From: Trypanosoma brucei gambiense DAL972
Lineage: Eukaryota; Euglenozoa; Kinetoplastea; Trypanosomatida; Trypanosomatidae
Assembly: GCF_000210295.1 (NCBI RefSeq)
Contig: NC_026743.1
Location: forward strand, 1,488,001 to 1,552,000
Reading direction: 5' to 3'
Length of the DNA: 64,000 nucleotides
Position numbers and translations under genes: made by a program. Below are positions 49,718 through 58,140 of this stretch, in pieces. Position 1 is the first letter of the stretch, and each line of letters begins with the position of its first letter. Below the pieces are notes generated by a model. That model saw nothing but the letters and a program-made list of their open reading frames with translations, had not been told where the DNA came from and did not search any database.

Positions 49718-50176
49718 TTAAACGGCGCGTAAAGCTGTAAAACAAAAGCGCAAGCACACATAACAGTAGAAACGATAAGCCTTTTTAACACAAGCACTCA
49801 CCATAATCACCGTGTGGTAAATGTCCGAAGATATAACGCCAGAAGGCAGGAAAAGCAGAGAACGCAGTGCCCCGCTACTTGGATTCATCCGCTCGACTAG
49901 TAAAGGAAGAGGGCCACAACACCACAACACGCCCTCAATAACGTAATGACGCGGAACCTCCAGGTAGCCAAGCGGTATGGCACTCCCGAGTTCGTTTGAC
50001 CACCCGATTCCGGGCAATAATGCGCCACCACCACGCGTACACAGCAAGGGGGACAATTGCTGATGCAAGAAACGAAGATAATATAACATAATATAATATA
50101 TATATATATCGAGCCATAAACTACAGTAACCACCATACGTGATGGCATTACCCGCGACAACAGTGGCGCGAGCCAT
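49718..50176 (-). CDS. Possible 152-residue protein of unknown function
   Basis: An ATG frame of 152 codons fills most of the gap. About 40 bases upstream is TTCTTCCAG, acceptor-like, though a short out-of-frame ATG intervenes. Residues 24-34 (DIYIYYIMLYY) are encoded by a TA microsatellite, and an overlapping frame of about 110 codons exists in another phase, both signs of chance. The protein has Cys and Leu, no clear presequence, and matches no family I know. It could equally be untranslated leader of HAS1. Confidence 0.25.
   Translation of the reverse strand: MARATVVAGNAITYGGYCSLWLDIYIYYIMLYYLRFLHQQLSPLLCTRGGGALLPGIGWSNELGSAIPLGYLEVPRHYVIEGVLWCCGPLPLLVERMNPSSGALRSLLFLPSGVISSDIYHTVIMVSACVKKAYRFYCYVCLRFCFTALRAV
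50096..50109. repeat. (TA)7 microsatellite
   Basis: Short TA run inside the uncertain 152-codon frame. Confidence 0.8.
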
Positions 50177-50304
50177 GAGTCAGCCGCATGGTAAATGCGG
50201 GAGGGTGGTGGGCACTGGAAGAACATTAACCTTTGTCCCCACCCCTTTTTCCGAAACCAGCACGCAGCTTTTAAAAAATATACAAACAAGCTCCGGCGTA
50301 ACAA

Positions 50305-50961
50305 CTATGGACTCACAAAACTAATTAGCTCTGCGATACTAAGAATTTTCCCACAGCCCTGCTCTTTCTTCACATCTTCACCGCTACTGCTTTGGTGCAC
50401 ATCCACATACAAACCTAGCCGCATGTCAGATGGCGCACGGCATCCCCTAATAAGTGGCCACGGGGGCTGGGCAGCGTCAAAATCCTTCATGTGGGAGCGG
50501 TCAGATGAGAAATACTCCAGATAATCCCTTCCCGGAACAACACGGAAGCGCTGTCGATACTTGTCGTCCAATTGCATCTCCGGGTGAAAAGACTCCTCGA
50601 TGTAACGGAGTCCCTCACATGGGAACGGTAGCGTTGTATCTTGATCAAACACCCATATGCCGCCCTCGTCACCTGCGCCCACATTAACAAGAGTTATCAC
50701 GTGATAGTCCCACATTAGCGGACACCTCCCGTTCCCTAATCTTTGCTTCCATACCGGTGTGGATTTACAGTCGTTGCTAATGAATACCGCAAAAACAGCG
50801 TGATCGGGGAGCGAAAAATCTCGATAGAGTGCCTCAACGAGTTTGTATGCGTTCTCTTCACAGTAGTGAGAAGCATAGGGAACGTGTTCACGACGGAGAC
50901 AACGCAGCCGTTCTAAAACAGAGAGCGTGGGAAGTGCACGTTCTTGATAAGCATCAGCCAT
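50305..50961 (-). CDS. NTAQ1: Protein N-terminal glutamine amidohydrolase (NTAQ1/WDYHV1)
   Basis: The 218-residue enzyme has the namesake WDYHV motif (His87) and the catalytic Cys34 in YCEENAYKL. The third triad residue is Asp106 in VFDQDTTLPFPC. NTAQ1 converts N-terminal Gln to Glu, exposing a destabilising residue for arginylation and the N-degron pathway. Size and motif spacing match the animal and plant family, so the whole enzyme is present. The first ATG is at 50961 (MADAYQERAL); the six open codons before it contain none. Assignment is strong. The other steps of the pathway (ATE1, UBR ligase) are not in this window. Confidence 0.94.
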   Translation of the reverse strand: MADAYQERALPTLSVLERLRCLRREHVPYASHYCEENAYKLVEALYRDFSLPDHAVFAVFISNDCKSTPVWKQRLGNGRCPLMWDYHVITLVNVGAGDEGGIWVFDQDTTLPFPCEGLRYIEESFHPEMQLDDKYRQRFRVVPGRDYLEYFSSDRSHMKDFDAAQPPWPLIRGCRAPSDMRLGLYVDVHQSSSGEDVKKEQGCGKILSIAELISFVSP

Positions 50962-51343
50962 CAGACACAGTGGATACACCTAAAACAAATGGCTGCGAAC
51001 AAAGTAACAAAAAAAAAGTGACCGCCGCAAGAACAAATGGTGAAGACAGATACGAGCAAACTATGTATGTGAGGCGCCCTGACGCTATACAAGTAGTAAA
51101 GAAACAGAATCAGGAACAAAACTAGATGCAGAAATAAGTAGTGCAAGTCAGGGGAAAGCGAGGAGGCAGTTTACCACCCAACGTACGCAAAAGCGCCACG
51201 CGCTAGCACTACAACGTGTCGTTAAAGCACAAATGGGGAAACTTAGACAGCATTAAAATTTTTGATTACTTTCGTCACAACTATGCCTTCATGCCGGAGA
51301 TAAAGATGACTGAAGCTCACAACGAACGACCCTCGCGGGACTT
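50962..51343. other. Intergenic region
   Basis: About 380 bases with an A9 run near 51010 (T tract on the minus strand) that may be the NTAQ1 splice region. No gene. Confidence 0.55.
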
Positions 51344-52882
51344 TCATGACTTCATCTGCTTCCGCACCTCTCGCCGCTTTTCCCAGAGTGACTTGTGCTG
51401 CTGTTTCTTCGTCATTTGGAAGACAGATTCGTGTTCACGACGGAGACGCAGCGTAGAGAAGTCGGCCGTGCCATGCTTTGCATCGTCGTAACCCATATCG
51501 TTGTCGCCCCGCTCCCGTTTTGCCCTCCTTGCAGTAGTTAACTGGCGCGCTTCCCTCTCAAATTTCGCCTCCTGGTCGCTCTCTCGCATCTCCTTCACCG
51601 CCTCCTGCTCAGCGTCCTCTACACGCTGCAGTACAGCAGCAACGTCACCATCACTAATGGGCCACTCTTCACACTTCACACCCGTCGACGCTTCCACCTT
51701 CTGCAGTAACACAATATCATATTGACTGATAATGTTGACAGCCTTTCCCTGTGCCCCAGCACGCGCCGTACGCCCTACGCGGTGGATATAATCTTCCACT
51801 CGGTCCGGCAGCGCAAAGTTGACAACAACATCTGTACGGGGAATATCCAAACCACGTTGCGCAACATCTGTACACACAAGGATGCGCACCCTACCCTCCT
51901 TGAACTTTGTTAAGGCAATGTTACGGTTCTTCTGATCCATGCGACCCATGAGCGGCAATGCCTGGTGGCCTAACACTCGTAATGTCAGCGTGATGCGATG
52001 TACCAACGCGGCACTGCGGCAAAAGACAAGAATGTGGTTCCCGGACTCACGCGTAAGATACAAATGAAGATAAGGAAGCATCTGCGCAAACGGAGCGAAA
52101 ACGTAATACTGCTTGAGGGTGTCCACAGTTGTGTTTTTGCGATGAACCTCAAGAAGAACGGGGTCATTAAGCGATGCGTTCTGCAAACGGTCGATCTTCG
52201 TGCTGAGGGTGGCAGAGAATAGAAGTGTCTGGCGGTTGTGTGGCAGATGTTCCAGAATGGCGTTTATCTCCTTTTCGTAGTCCATTTCTAGCATCTTATC
52301 AGCTTCATCGAGCACAAGTGCGTGAAGCTTGACCAGTTGAAACCCCTTCGTGTTGTTCAGGTGATCTTTTACACGGCCTGGCGTGCCGACAACAACGTGC
52401 GGCCGCCGGCTCAACTCGCATGCCTGATCAACCATATCCGCCCCACCAACTAAAGTCGCCACACGCAGGCCCACGCTGCTCCCGAGCATAACAAACTGTG
52501 CCGCAACCTGTTGTGCAAGCTCGCGCGTGGGAACCATCACTAGAATTGAAAGATAAGGAACCTTTGCTTGCGTTAAAAGCCAATTCACGAGGGGCAGAAC
52601 GTATGCTCCAGTTTTCCCGCTGCCTGTCTGCGCAACGCCAATGATGTCCCTCCCCTCGGAGACAACAGGAATTGTTGCAACCTGAATTCTCGTCGGCATG
52701 CGCCAGCCCGCTTCTTTGCACGCGCCAATAAGCTCCTCACACAGCCCAAGTGACTTAAACGTCACATCCTTGCTCTCTTCGTTGTCCAGCAACTCAGAGC
52801 CAATGCTTTGGTTAGGCGGTATGGTACGGAGCGACTCCTCCCTTGGCCGCTTCTTTCCTCCCGCCAACTTCTCCTTAACCAT
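51344..52882 (-). CDS. RRP3: DEAD-box RNA helicase RRP3 / DDX47
   Basis: The 512-residue helicase has the DDX47/Rrp3 start FKSLGLCEELIGACKEAGWR followed by MPTRIQ (Q motif). The motifs are AQTGSGKT (I), PTRELAQQ (Ia), TPGRVKDH (Ib), LDEADKMLEMDYEKEIN (II), SAT (III), QRGLDIP (V) and HRVGRTARAG (VI). LLFSATLSTKIDRLQNASL and EVHRKNTTVDTLKQYYVFAP also match this subfamily. Rrp3 is needed for 18S rRNA processing in the nucleolus. The C-terminal ~110 residues are highly charged coiled coil, longer than in yeast Rrp3. The start is a clear ATG. One arm of a nucleolar set with HAS1 and NOC3 in the same unit. Confidence 0.93.
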   Translation of the reverse strand: MVKEKLAGGKKRPREESLRTIPPNQSIGSELLDNEESKDVTFKSLGLCEELIGACKEAGWRMPTRIQVATIPVVSEGRDIIGVAQTGSGKTGAYVLPLVNWLLTQAKVPYLSILVMVPTRELAQQVAAQFVMLGSSVGLRVATLVGGADMVDQACELSRRPHVVVGTPGRVKDHLNNTKGFQLVKLHALVLDEADKMLEMDYEKEINAILEHLPHNRQTLLFSATLSTKIDRLQNASLNDPVLLEVHRKNTTVDTLKQYYVFAPFAQMLPYLHLYLTRESGNHILVFCRSAALVHRITLTLRVLGHQALPLMGRMDQKNRNIALTKFKEGRVRILVCTDVAQRGLDIPRTDVVVNFALPDRVEDYIHRVGRTARAGAQGKAVNIISQYDIVLLQKVEASTGVKCEEWPISDGDVAAVLQRVEDAEQEAVKEMRESDQEAKFEREARQLTTARRAKRERGDNDMGYDDAKHGTADFSTLRLRREHESVFQMTKKQQHKSLWEKRREVRKQMKS

Positions 52883-53190
52883 TGCTTGATGTACAATGTG
52901 CAGATCGTAGAGACTACACAGTCTCCTCCTTATATGAAGTTACACGAAGTCATGAGTAGGGGGAAACATTGTAACGGTGCTGGATTTAGAAGTATTTTAC
53001 GGGTGGAAGTAAGCAAACAAGGATGTGACCAGTATGCTTATCGCCCGCTGCCAAAATGCAAGCACATCACGGTTAACCTCCCAGAATTCACTCACACAAA
53101 TAACACATACCCCTGTAACAATCAAATATCCACAGCCTCCCATAAGATTGCTTTGCACTCGATAAAGGAAAGGTCCACCCATGTGACCCC
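52883..53190. other. Intergenic region
   Basis: About 310 bases: 3' UTR of uS5m and 5' UTR of RRP3. No gene seen. Confidence 0.6.
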
Positions 53191-54498
53191 TCAGTGTAAC
53201 TGGTAGTTACGTTTTATGTGTGTTGGCAAGCCGACATCCACACGTGGATTCACAATTGGTATCGAACCGAGGTCCCTAGTTGTTTTACCCAATCGCTTCA
53301 ACACGTCTTCCAGCGTCCGTCGCCTAGTGTCCTTTGCCGTTGTGGGTGCCGGTGAAGTTTGTGCTTCTTCGAGTCGGCGCCGCATCTCATCGCCCCGCAG
53401 TCCCATGCGCGGTTCATTAAGGTGTTCGTCACTTCCGGCAAAGAAGTCTTTCCAGTAAACATCGTCATAGTATCCCCTCTTCAAGTGATCGGGTAGACGA
53501 TTGTCCACAACACGGTCGGGCATTAGCAACCCATCCTTCCCCGGTGGGTGCATTGCCATCATACCTTTACGCCGACGTATTTCCTCCAAATACGGATAAA
53601 TGTTATAAATGAGGGAATGCGGCACCTTACCACGACTCGCAGCTATTTCACTCACACTTCTAAGTGCCTTGACCGCTTCAAAGACCCCCTCCACAGTGTG
53701 TGTCGGTGATTTGGGGTTATTTGTCGCTTTCAAGTTGATTCTGCACCCGGCATGCTGAAACCCAAATGCGCAGAGAATGTCAGCAACACGGAAGTTGGCC
53801 ACAATCCGTCTGGCAGGATAGAGCAAAACGCGCACGCCATCGGCGTTAACACGGACCGGATACATGGGACCTTCCTGCTCCAGATCCACAGCGATAATGT
53901 TGGAAAAAGCCTCCCTAATAGCCTCTTTCTTTGCCTCCTGAGTGCTTGGGGCAACAGCGCGACCCCATCCGGCTATACCTTTGCCGCTACCCACATACAG
54001 AACGCAATAGATCCACTGGCGGTGGTCTTTGGGACTAAACTTGACCACTCGCATATCATATGCTACAATATTTAGTTGAAAGTTGCACAAGAACCGGCCG
54101 CGATGCTCCTTTGGAATGAGGTCTGGTGTCAACCACGTGTTAGACCGCCACTGGTTGTACTCTGTATTTAGTTTGTGCTTCCATTGAAACCCCTCTGGAT
54201 AAAGATCAGGAACAATGCGGTACTCATTATAGAGATCGATAGCGTTATCCATACCTTTAATACCTTTAGAGTCAGCAGCATGTGCTATAGCCTCAGCTGA
54301 ATCACGTGTATCGCGGAAGTAAAGAGAGGTACCAGTTTCTAAATCGACGAATGGATTACGCATCTTCTCGAAGCGCCTCCGAGTGAAACTTCCAGGTCGC
54401 ATCCACGCATAATAAATGCGGGGTACCCCACCGCGCATAGTGCCTTTCGTATACCATGAGTTTAGGTTCTTCTGTGAAGCAGCAGTCAACCGAAACAT
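53191..54498 (-). CDS. Mitochondrial small-subunit ribosomal protein uS5m
   Basis: The 435-residue protein contains an S5 double-stranded RNA-binding-like domain at about 135-225 (FQLNIVAYDMRVVKFSPKDH, YVGSGKGIAGWGRAVAPS, EAKKEAIREAFSNII). The C-terminal S5 fold follows (YPARRIVANFRVADILCAFG, VEGVFEAVKALRSVSEIAAS). It is about twice the bacterial length, with long N- and C-terminal extensions, as usual for kinetoplastid mitoribosomes, which are protein-rich and rRNA-poor. The N-terminus (MFRLTAASQKNLNSWYTKGT) suits a mitochondrial presequence. uS5 shapes the decoding and mRNA-entry region. The start is an ATG preceded by a CTTCTGTG-type pyrimidine patch. Assignment is strong. Confidence 0.9.
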   Translation of the reverse strand: MFRLTAASQKNLNSWYTKGTMRGGVPRIYYAWMRPGSFTRRRFEKMRNPFVDLETGTSLYFRDTRDSAEAIAHAADSKGIKGMDNAIDLYNEYRIVPDLYPEGFQWKHKLNTEYNQWRSNTWLTPDLIPKEHRGRFLCNFQLNIVAYDMRVVKFSPKDHRQWIYCVLYVGSGKGIAGWGRAVAPSTQEAKKEAIREAFSNIIAVDLEQEGPMYPVRVNADGVRVLLYPARRIVANFRVADILCAFGFQHAGCRINLKATNNPKSPTHTVEGVFEAVKALRSVSEIAASRGKVPHSLIYNIYPYLEEIRRRKGMMAMHPPGKDGLLMPDRVVDNRLPDHLKRGYYDDVYWKDFFAGSDEHLNEPRMGLRGDEMRRRLEEAQTSPAPTTAKDTRRRTLEDVLKRLGKTTRDLGSIPIVNPRVDVGLPTHIKRNYQLH

Positions 54499-54989
54499 TT
54501 TTCGCCCTCACCAGCCAGCAGAAAAGACACAGTAAGGATAATGGTGCAAACAGGTGTAGTGCCTCAATGACCTTACACGGTTCACCCAACGGCCGTCCTC
54601 AGTTGTGGCTAACGCAAAAGCAAGCTCCCACACAAGATGAACCTTGTATGCACTGCCTGCACGCGACAAAAAAAAAAGAAGTTATTGAAAGAAGTGACCA
54701 ACACAACGAAACATGAAGACAGAGGCTCTACGAACAACGGTGAGTGGCGACAATGATCACTAAGTACGAATACTCAGTAAATACGAGACATGGCAGTTGG
54801 CGCGCCAGCACAGAAATGGCCCCCGAAAAGCTGTTTAGGAAGTATATAAGAATACATCCTCGTTTCTACTACTTCGGTCAGGGGGTTACACACGCACTGC
54901 TTACGGTGAAAAATAAAAAAACGAACACACAGCGCACGCGAAGGACGTGCATCAGCAACAAAATGAGCAGCCATGTTCCACCACGTTAG
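54499..54989. other. Intergenic region
   Basis: About 490 bases. An A9 run at about 54669-54677 gives a short T tract on the minus strand, upstream of uS5m. A 66-codon ATG frame at 54774-54974 begins 15 bases after the MVP stop, so it is 3' UTR. No gene. Confidence 0.6.
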
Positions 54990-57578
54990 TTACTGCTGCA
55001 CATGACCAGTCAACTCTGACGCTGTGTTGAAGAGGTTAATGGGAGTGCTGCCATCCATAACTAAGTATCCCTGGAGTCCCAAACTTTCCAGCAGCTTGGC
55101 TTGGAGTTCGGGACCAGCCTTCGCAATTTCTTCCACCGTATCAGGGCCCAGAGCGCTCATCACCGCGGCAAACTTGTCATTCTCAATTTTGGAGAGCTCT
55201 CGCTTAAACTCACGTTCGAGAGAAGCTCGAGCCGCTTCGTATTGATGCTCCTGAGTCCGCCTGTTCTGCTCGATCTCGCACAGCGCACCATTCATAATAT
55301 CTTCACTCTTCATACGAACGCGTGTACACTTTAGGTTGGTCTCCTCTTCCACACTGGCAGCCTTCGCAGCAGAATCAGCGGCTGATCTGAAACGACCTGA
55401 AGATATGGTGGCAGCACTCTTCGCCTCCGCTTCCAACAGGGCCTTCCTCTGGGTCTCATTTTCTACCTGGTCTTTCATTTTTTGCTGCGCAAGCAAGGCG
55501 GAAGACTGTTGTTCACGTGCCAGTGCAACCTGCTGTGCACTCGATTCTTGGGCCTGAGTTGACATTTCAATAGCAATTTTTACTGACTTTTGGAGGCCTT
55601 CACGTGTGCGGGGGTCGAGAACTTCCATTGTATGAGTGTCAACGGAAGTAACCACAAAGTTATTCGCGTCAAATCGGAGTTCACTCATGGGATCGCCGTT
55701 GACAGGATTTATCCCAAATACCGCCTGCTGAAGCACCTTCACACTGCTCTTGTGAAATTGCTGAAAAGGAAGGGATGCAACAGCGGCACGTATGCGCCCG
55801 GCAATAAGGGAACATGCGTCGGCGATGAAGTCATCTACACCAAAGCACTTACGAGCAGCGGCCTCGTCGCCGTGTGCAACATCGAAATGCCATGCATAGC
55901 ACAGCTGTAGGGCAAGCTGGGCATGATCCCGTGTTTCGACGTGGACAATGTCTGTTACGTTCGAAGGGCCGAGGAAGAGATGTAGAGCGTTCACACGGCT
56001 GGACTCCTTAGATTGGCATTTCGCGGGACTTGTCCCATCAGACGAGGGTAGCGAAAGTTTTACAACTGTAAACTCTTCATCTGGCTCCAAAGTAACGCGG
56101 TCGGGACCAAAAATGGTGCGGGTTTTCATTGTCCGGTAGTTGTATAGCTGTGTCACACTCCGATGAGGAACCTTGTAGACCACTGTTTTGTACGCACTCC
56201 TCACTAGATTACGAGGAACGAGCACTGGTCCTTGTCCCGCAGCAATGTGCCCCTCCATAGGAGACAGCTGCCGCTGCAAACACCCTTCGACATCCGGAGG
56301 AAGTGATTTTTCCCACAACTCCTCGTGAACCCCAAGCATATACGCTGCGGGACCTGTTACTGTTCTAACCACGCCCGTGGTTTTGTCTCTCACATAAATA
56401 CCATCACCGTCGCACAAAAGAATGCGTTCCCGTATGTCGTTACCATTTTTGTCCTTGCATACCTCCACCAAACTGTGCGGAACATACTCCCGTGGCCCGT
56501 GGAGCAACCAAAGGTCCTCAGCCACACGCTGCACTGGTGGCTCCACACTTTCGTCCTGAAACATGTCAAGGGCGCGCAAAAGAAGTGCCTGTCCCTCACC
56601 AAGAAGATAACATCCACGTATTGCATCATTTTCCACCTCCTCATCGACTTGCAGGTAATAGGAAACGTTGGTTATAGTACGCCGCCGAGATTTAGAAGCA
56701 TTCACAATAACAGCGTATTGCTTGTCCGTAAGGCGCATCTTGTGAACAGTACGCAAAATTTTTTCATTTGGATGAGGCACAAACATGGGGCAGTCCTCGT
56801 GGGTGACAACGTACACCTCCCCGGCGTGGCGCGCTCTGTTGAAGGCATTGGGCCGCTCGTCCACAAAGTTGCGCAACACCTCGACATGTAACGCTTCATC
56901 AGGGGGTATAATAAGCGGCTCGACGTGTTCGACGAACTGCTCATCCACATCGCACAAATACGACCCCGGTGTCAGATAAAGGTACTCATCATCCCGTTTA
57001 CGGGTGCGTCCGGTCCTATCAGTGAACAATTCCAAAGCACGTAGCCTAATTGCGCACCCTTTCTTAATGTTAACAGCGTGACGCACCTCTAGTGGCGTCT
57101 CCTCTACGCGGGGAAAGTAAGTCCCGGGACCTTTAAACAAATAACGCTCGCCCTGAGATCGTCTCACGCCACCCTCAGATGTGTAGTCATGTATCACGCG
57201 CACAAGAAGGGCACTATTCGTGTCGAGAACCGTGAGGGGTTCCACCGACACGAGTTTTTCCTCAGGGTACAATGGAACAGCGAGGGGACCCACAAAAATC
57301 TTCCGCTTTCCGAGAGACACCTTCACCTGTCCGGACTTATCACAGACAGGCGTAACGCCATCTTCTGCTACTTCGTGAGGATTTTCAATACAGCAGTAGT
57401 GCCCATGTGGCACCACATGAAAGGGGGTTATTGGTTTGGTTAACCGCTCGTCTGAACCTAGCGTACGCGTCATCGGTCCGGTGATAAGAACCGTACCATT
57501 ATCGTTGTCGTTCGTGATGTGAGCATACTGATGAACCCCCAGTTTCAGGACCAGCTCATTCGCTAAATAATCATTCAT
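54990..57578 (-). CDS. MVP: Major vault protein
   Basis: The 862-residue product is near the length of animal major vault proteins. The N-terminal ~520 residues are vault repeats (ITGPMTRTLGSDERLTKPIT, LFKGPGTYFPRVEETPLEVR, YLYLTPGSYLCDVDEQFVEH). A band-7/SPFH-like shoulder follows at about 529-650 (ETRDHAQLALQLCYAW). A long cap helix at about 650-810 is rich in Ala, Glu and Lys, and a short C-terminal cap ends the chain. Copies of MVP form the shell of the vault, a large hollow ribonucleoprotein whose cellular job is still unclear. T. brucei has more than one MVP gene. The start is the first ATG, 57578. Assignment is very strong; neither VPARP nor TEP1, the other vault proteins, is in this window. 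Confidence 0.97.
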   Translation of the reverse strand: MNDYLANELVLKLGVHQYAHITNDNDNGTVLITGPMTRTLGSDERLTKPITPFHVVPHGHYCCIENPHEVAEDGVTPVCDKSGQVKVSLGKRKIFVGPLAVPLYPEEKLVSVEPLTVLDTNSALLVRVIHDYTSEGGVRRSQGERYLFKGPGTYFPRVEETPLEVRHAVNIKKGCAIRLRALELFTDRTGRTRKRDDEYLYLTPGSYLCDVDEQFVEHVEPLIIPPDEALHVEVLRNFVDERPNAFNRARHAGEVYVVTHEDCPMFVPHPNEKILRTVHKMRLTDKQYAVIVNASKSRRRTITNVSYYLQVDEEVENDAIRGCYLLGEGQALLLRALDMFQDESVEPPVQRVAEDLWLLHGPREYVPHSLVEVCKDKNGNDIRERILLCDGDGIYVRDKTTGVVRTVTGPAAYMLGVHEELWEKSLPPDVEGCLQRQLSPMEGHIAAGQGPVLVPRNLVRSAYKTVVYKVPHRSVTQLYNYRTMKTRTIFGPDRVTLEPDEEFTVVKLSLPSSDGTSPAKCQSKESSRVNALHLFLGPSNVTDIVHVETRDHAQLALQLCYAWHFDVAHGDEAAARKCFGVDDFIADACSLIAGRIRAAVASLPFQQFHKSSVKVLQQAVFGINPVNGDPMSELRFDANNFVVTSVDTHTMEVLDPRTREGLQKSVKIAIEMSTQAQESSAQQVALAREQQSSALLAQQKMKDQVENETQRKALLEAEAKSAATISSGRFRSAADSAAKAASVEEETNLKCTRVRMKSEDIMNGALCEIEQNRRTQEHQYEAARASLEREFKRELSKIENDKFAAVMSALGPDTVEEIAKAGPELQAKLLESLGLQGYLVMDGSTPINLFNTASELTGHVQQ

Positions 57579-57697
57579 TATCACACCTCACCTATACCTT
57601 GTCTGCTCACGCTGCTGTGAACGATTTTTTTTTTCTTTTCCTCCTTTAATAGATGATCTACGCGCACCACACGATGGCACTCACACGTTATCGCCGG

Positions 57698-57810
57698 CTT
57701 ATCGAAAAAATAAGATAATGTAGCCACAAACCAGTAAGAACGGGATACGTATATTATATATATATATATATATATTTGACAGGTAAAAAAAAGAAAGAAA
57801 AGGAAGGGAG
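57698..57810 (-). promoter_or_regulatory. Predicted trans-splice region of MVP with embedded TA repeat
   Basis: On the minus strand a pyrimidine tract (complement of 57781-57810) is followed by a TA microsatellite and then the first AG at 57698-57699. This gives a 5' UTR of about 120 bases. The distance from tract to AG thus depends on repeat length. Confidence 0.5.
57755..57775. repeat. (TA)10 microsatellite
   Basis: Alternating run between the predicted pyrimidine tract and AG of MVP. Confidence 0.9.
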
Positions 57811-58140
57811 CACACGTACCCACGCATCTGTGCATGTCCGATCCGATAGGCGATTGGCAAAATTTTTTTTTGCACTCGAAATACAATTGAACCATATTTA
57901 CTTTACTTATTTAACGCGTTGCTACCGGTGTCAAACGTGGAGCTCGAGTTTACTTTCCCTCTCTGCCCCTTCAAAGCTGCCAACGTTCCATGGCAGTTGA
58001 GTCAAGCGGGGAAGTGGGAAAAAAAAAAAACACCACCGCCACAATTCCGTGCCAATCACACCATACCACGCCCCTGAATCTTTAAACGTGTACCTTTTTG
58101 ATCAGAAAGTGTTTCTGCAATGTCGTTTGTGCGATAGGCG

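Larger units (their letters stand above)
49555..50304. other. Intergenic region with a possible short gene
   Basis: 5' region of HAS1 and 3' UTR of NTAQ1. It contains (TA)7 at 50096-50109 and a 152-codon ATG frame at 49718-50176, listed separately. A TTCTTCCAG acceptor-like site lies near 50218-50226 on the minus strand. Confidence 0.5.
57579..58140. other. Intergenic region
   Basis: 5' region of MVP and 3' UTR of NOC3. It contains a (TA)n run at 57755-57775 beside a pyrimidine tract. The 104-codon open frame at 57581-57895 runs through both tract and repeat and is not a gene. Confidence 0.6.

Noticed and set aside
57581..57895. 104-codon frame before MVP
   Set aside because: It reads through the MVP polypyrimidine tract and TA repeat.
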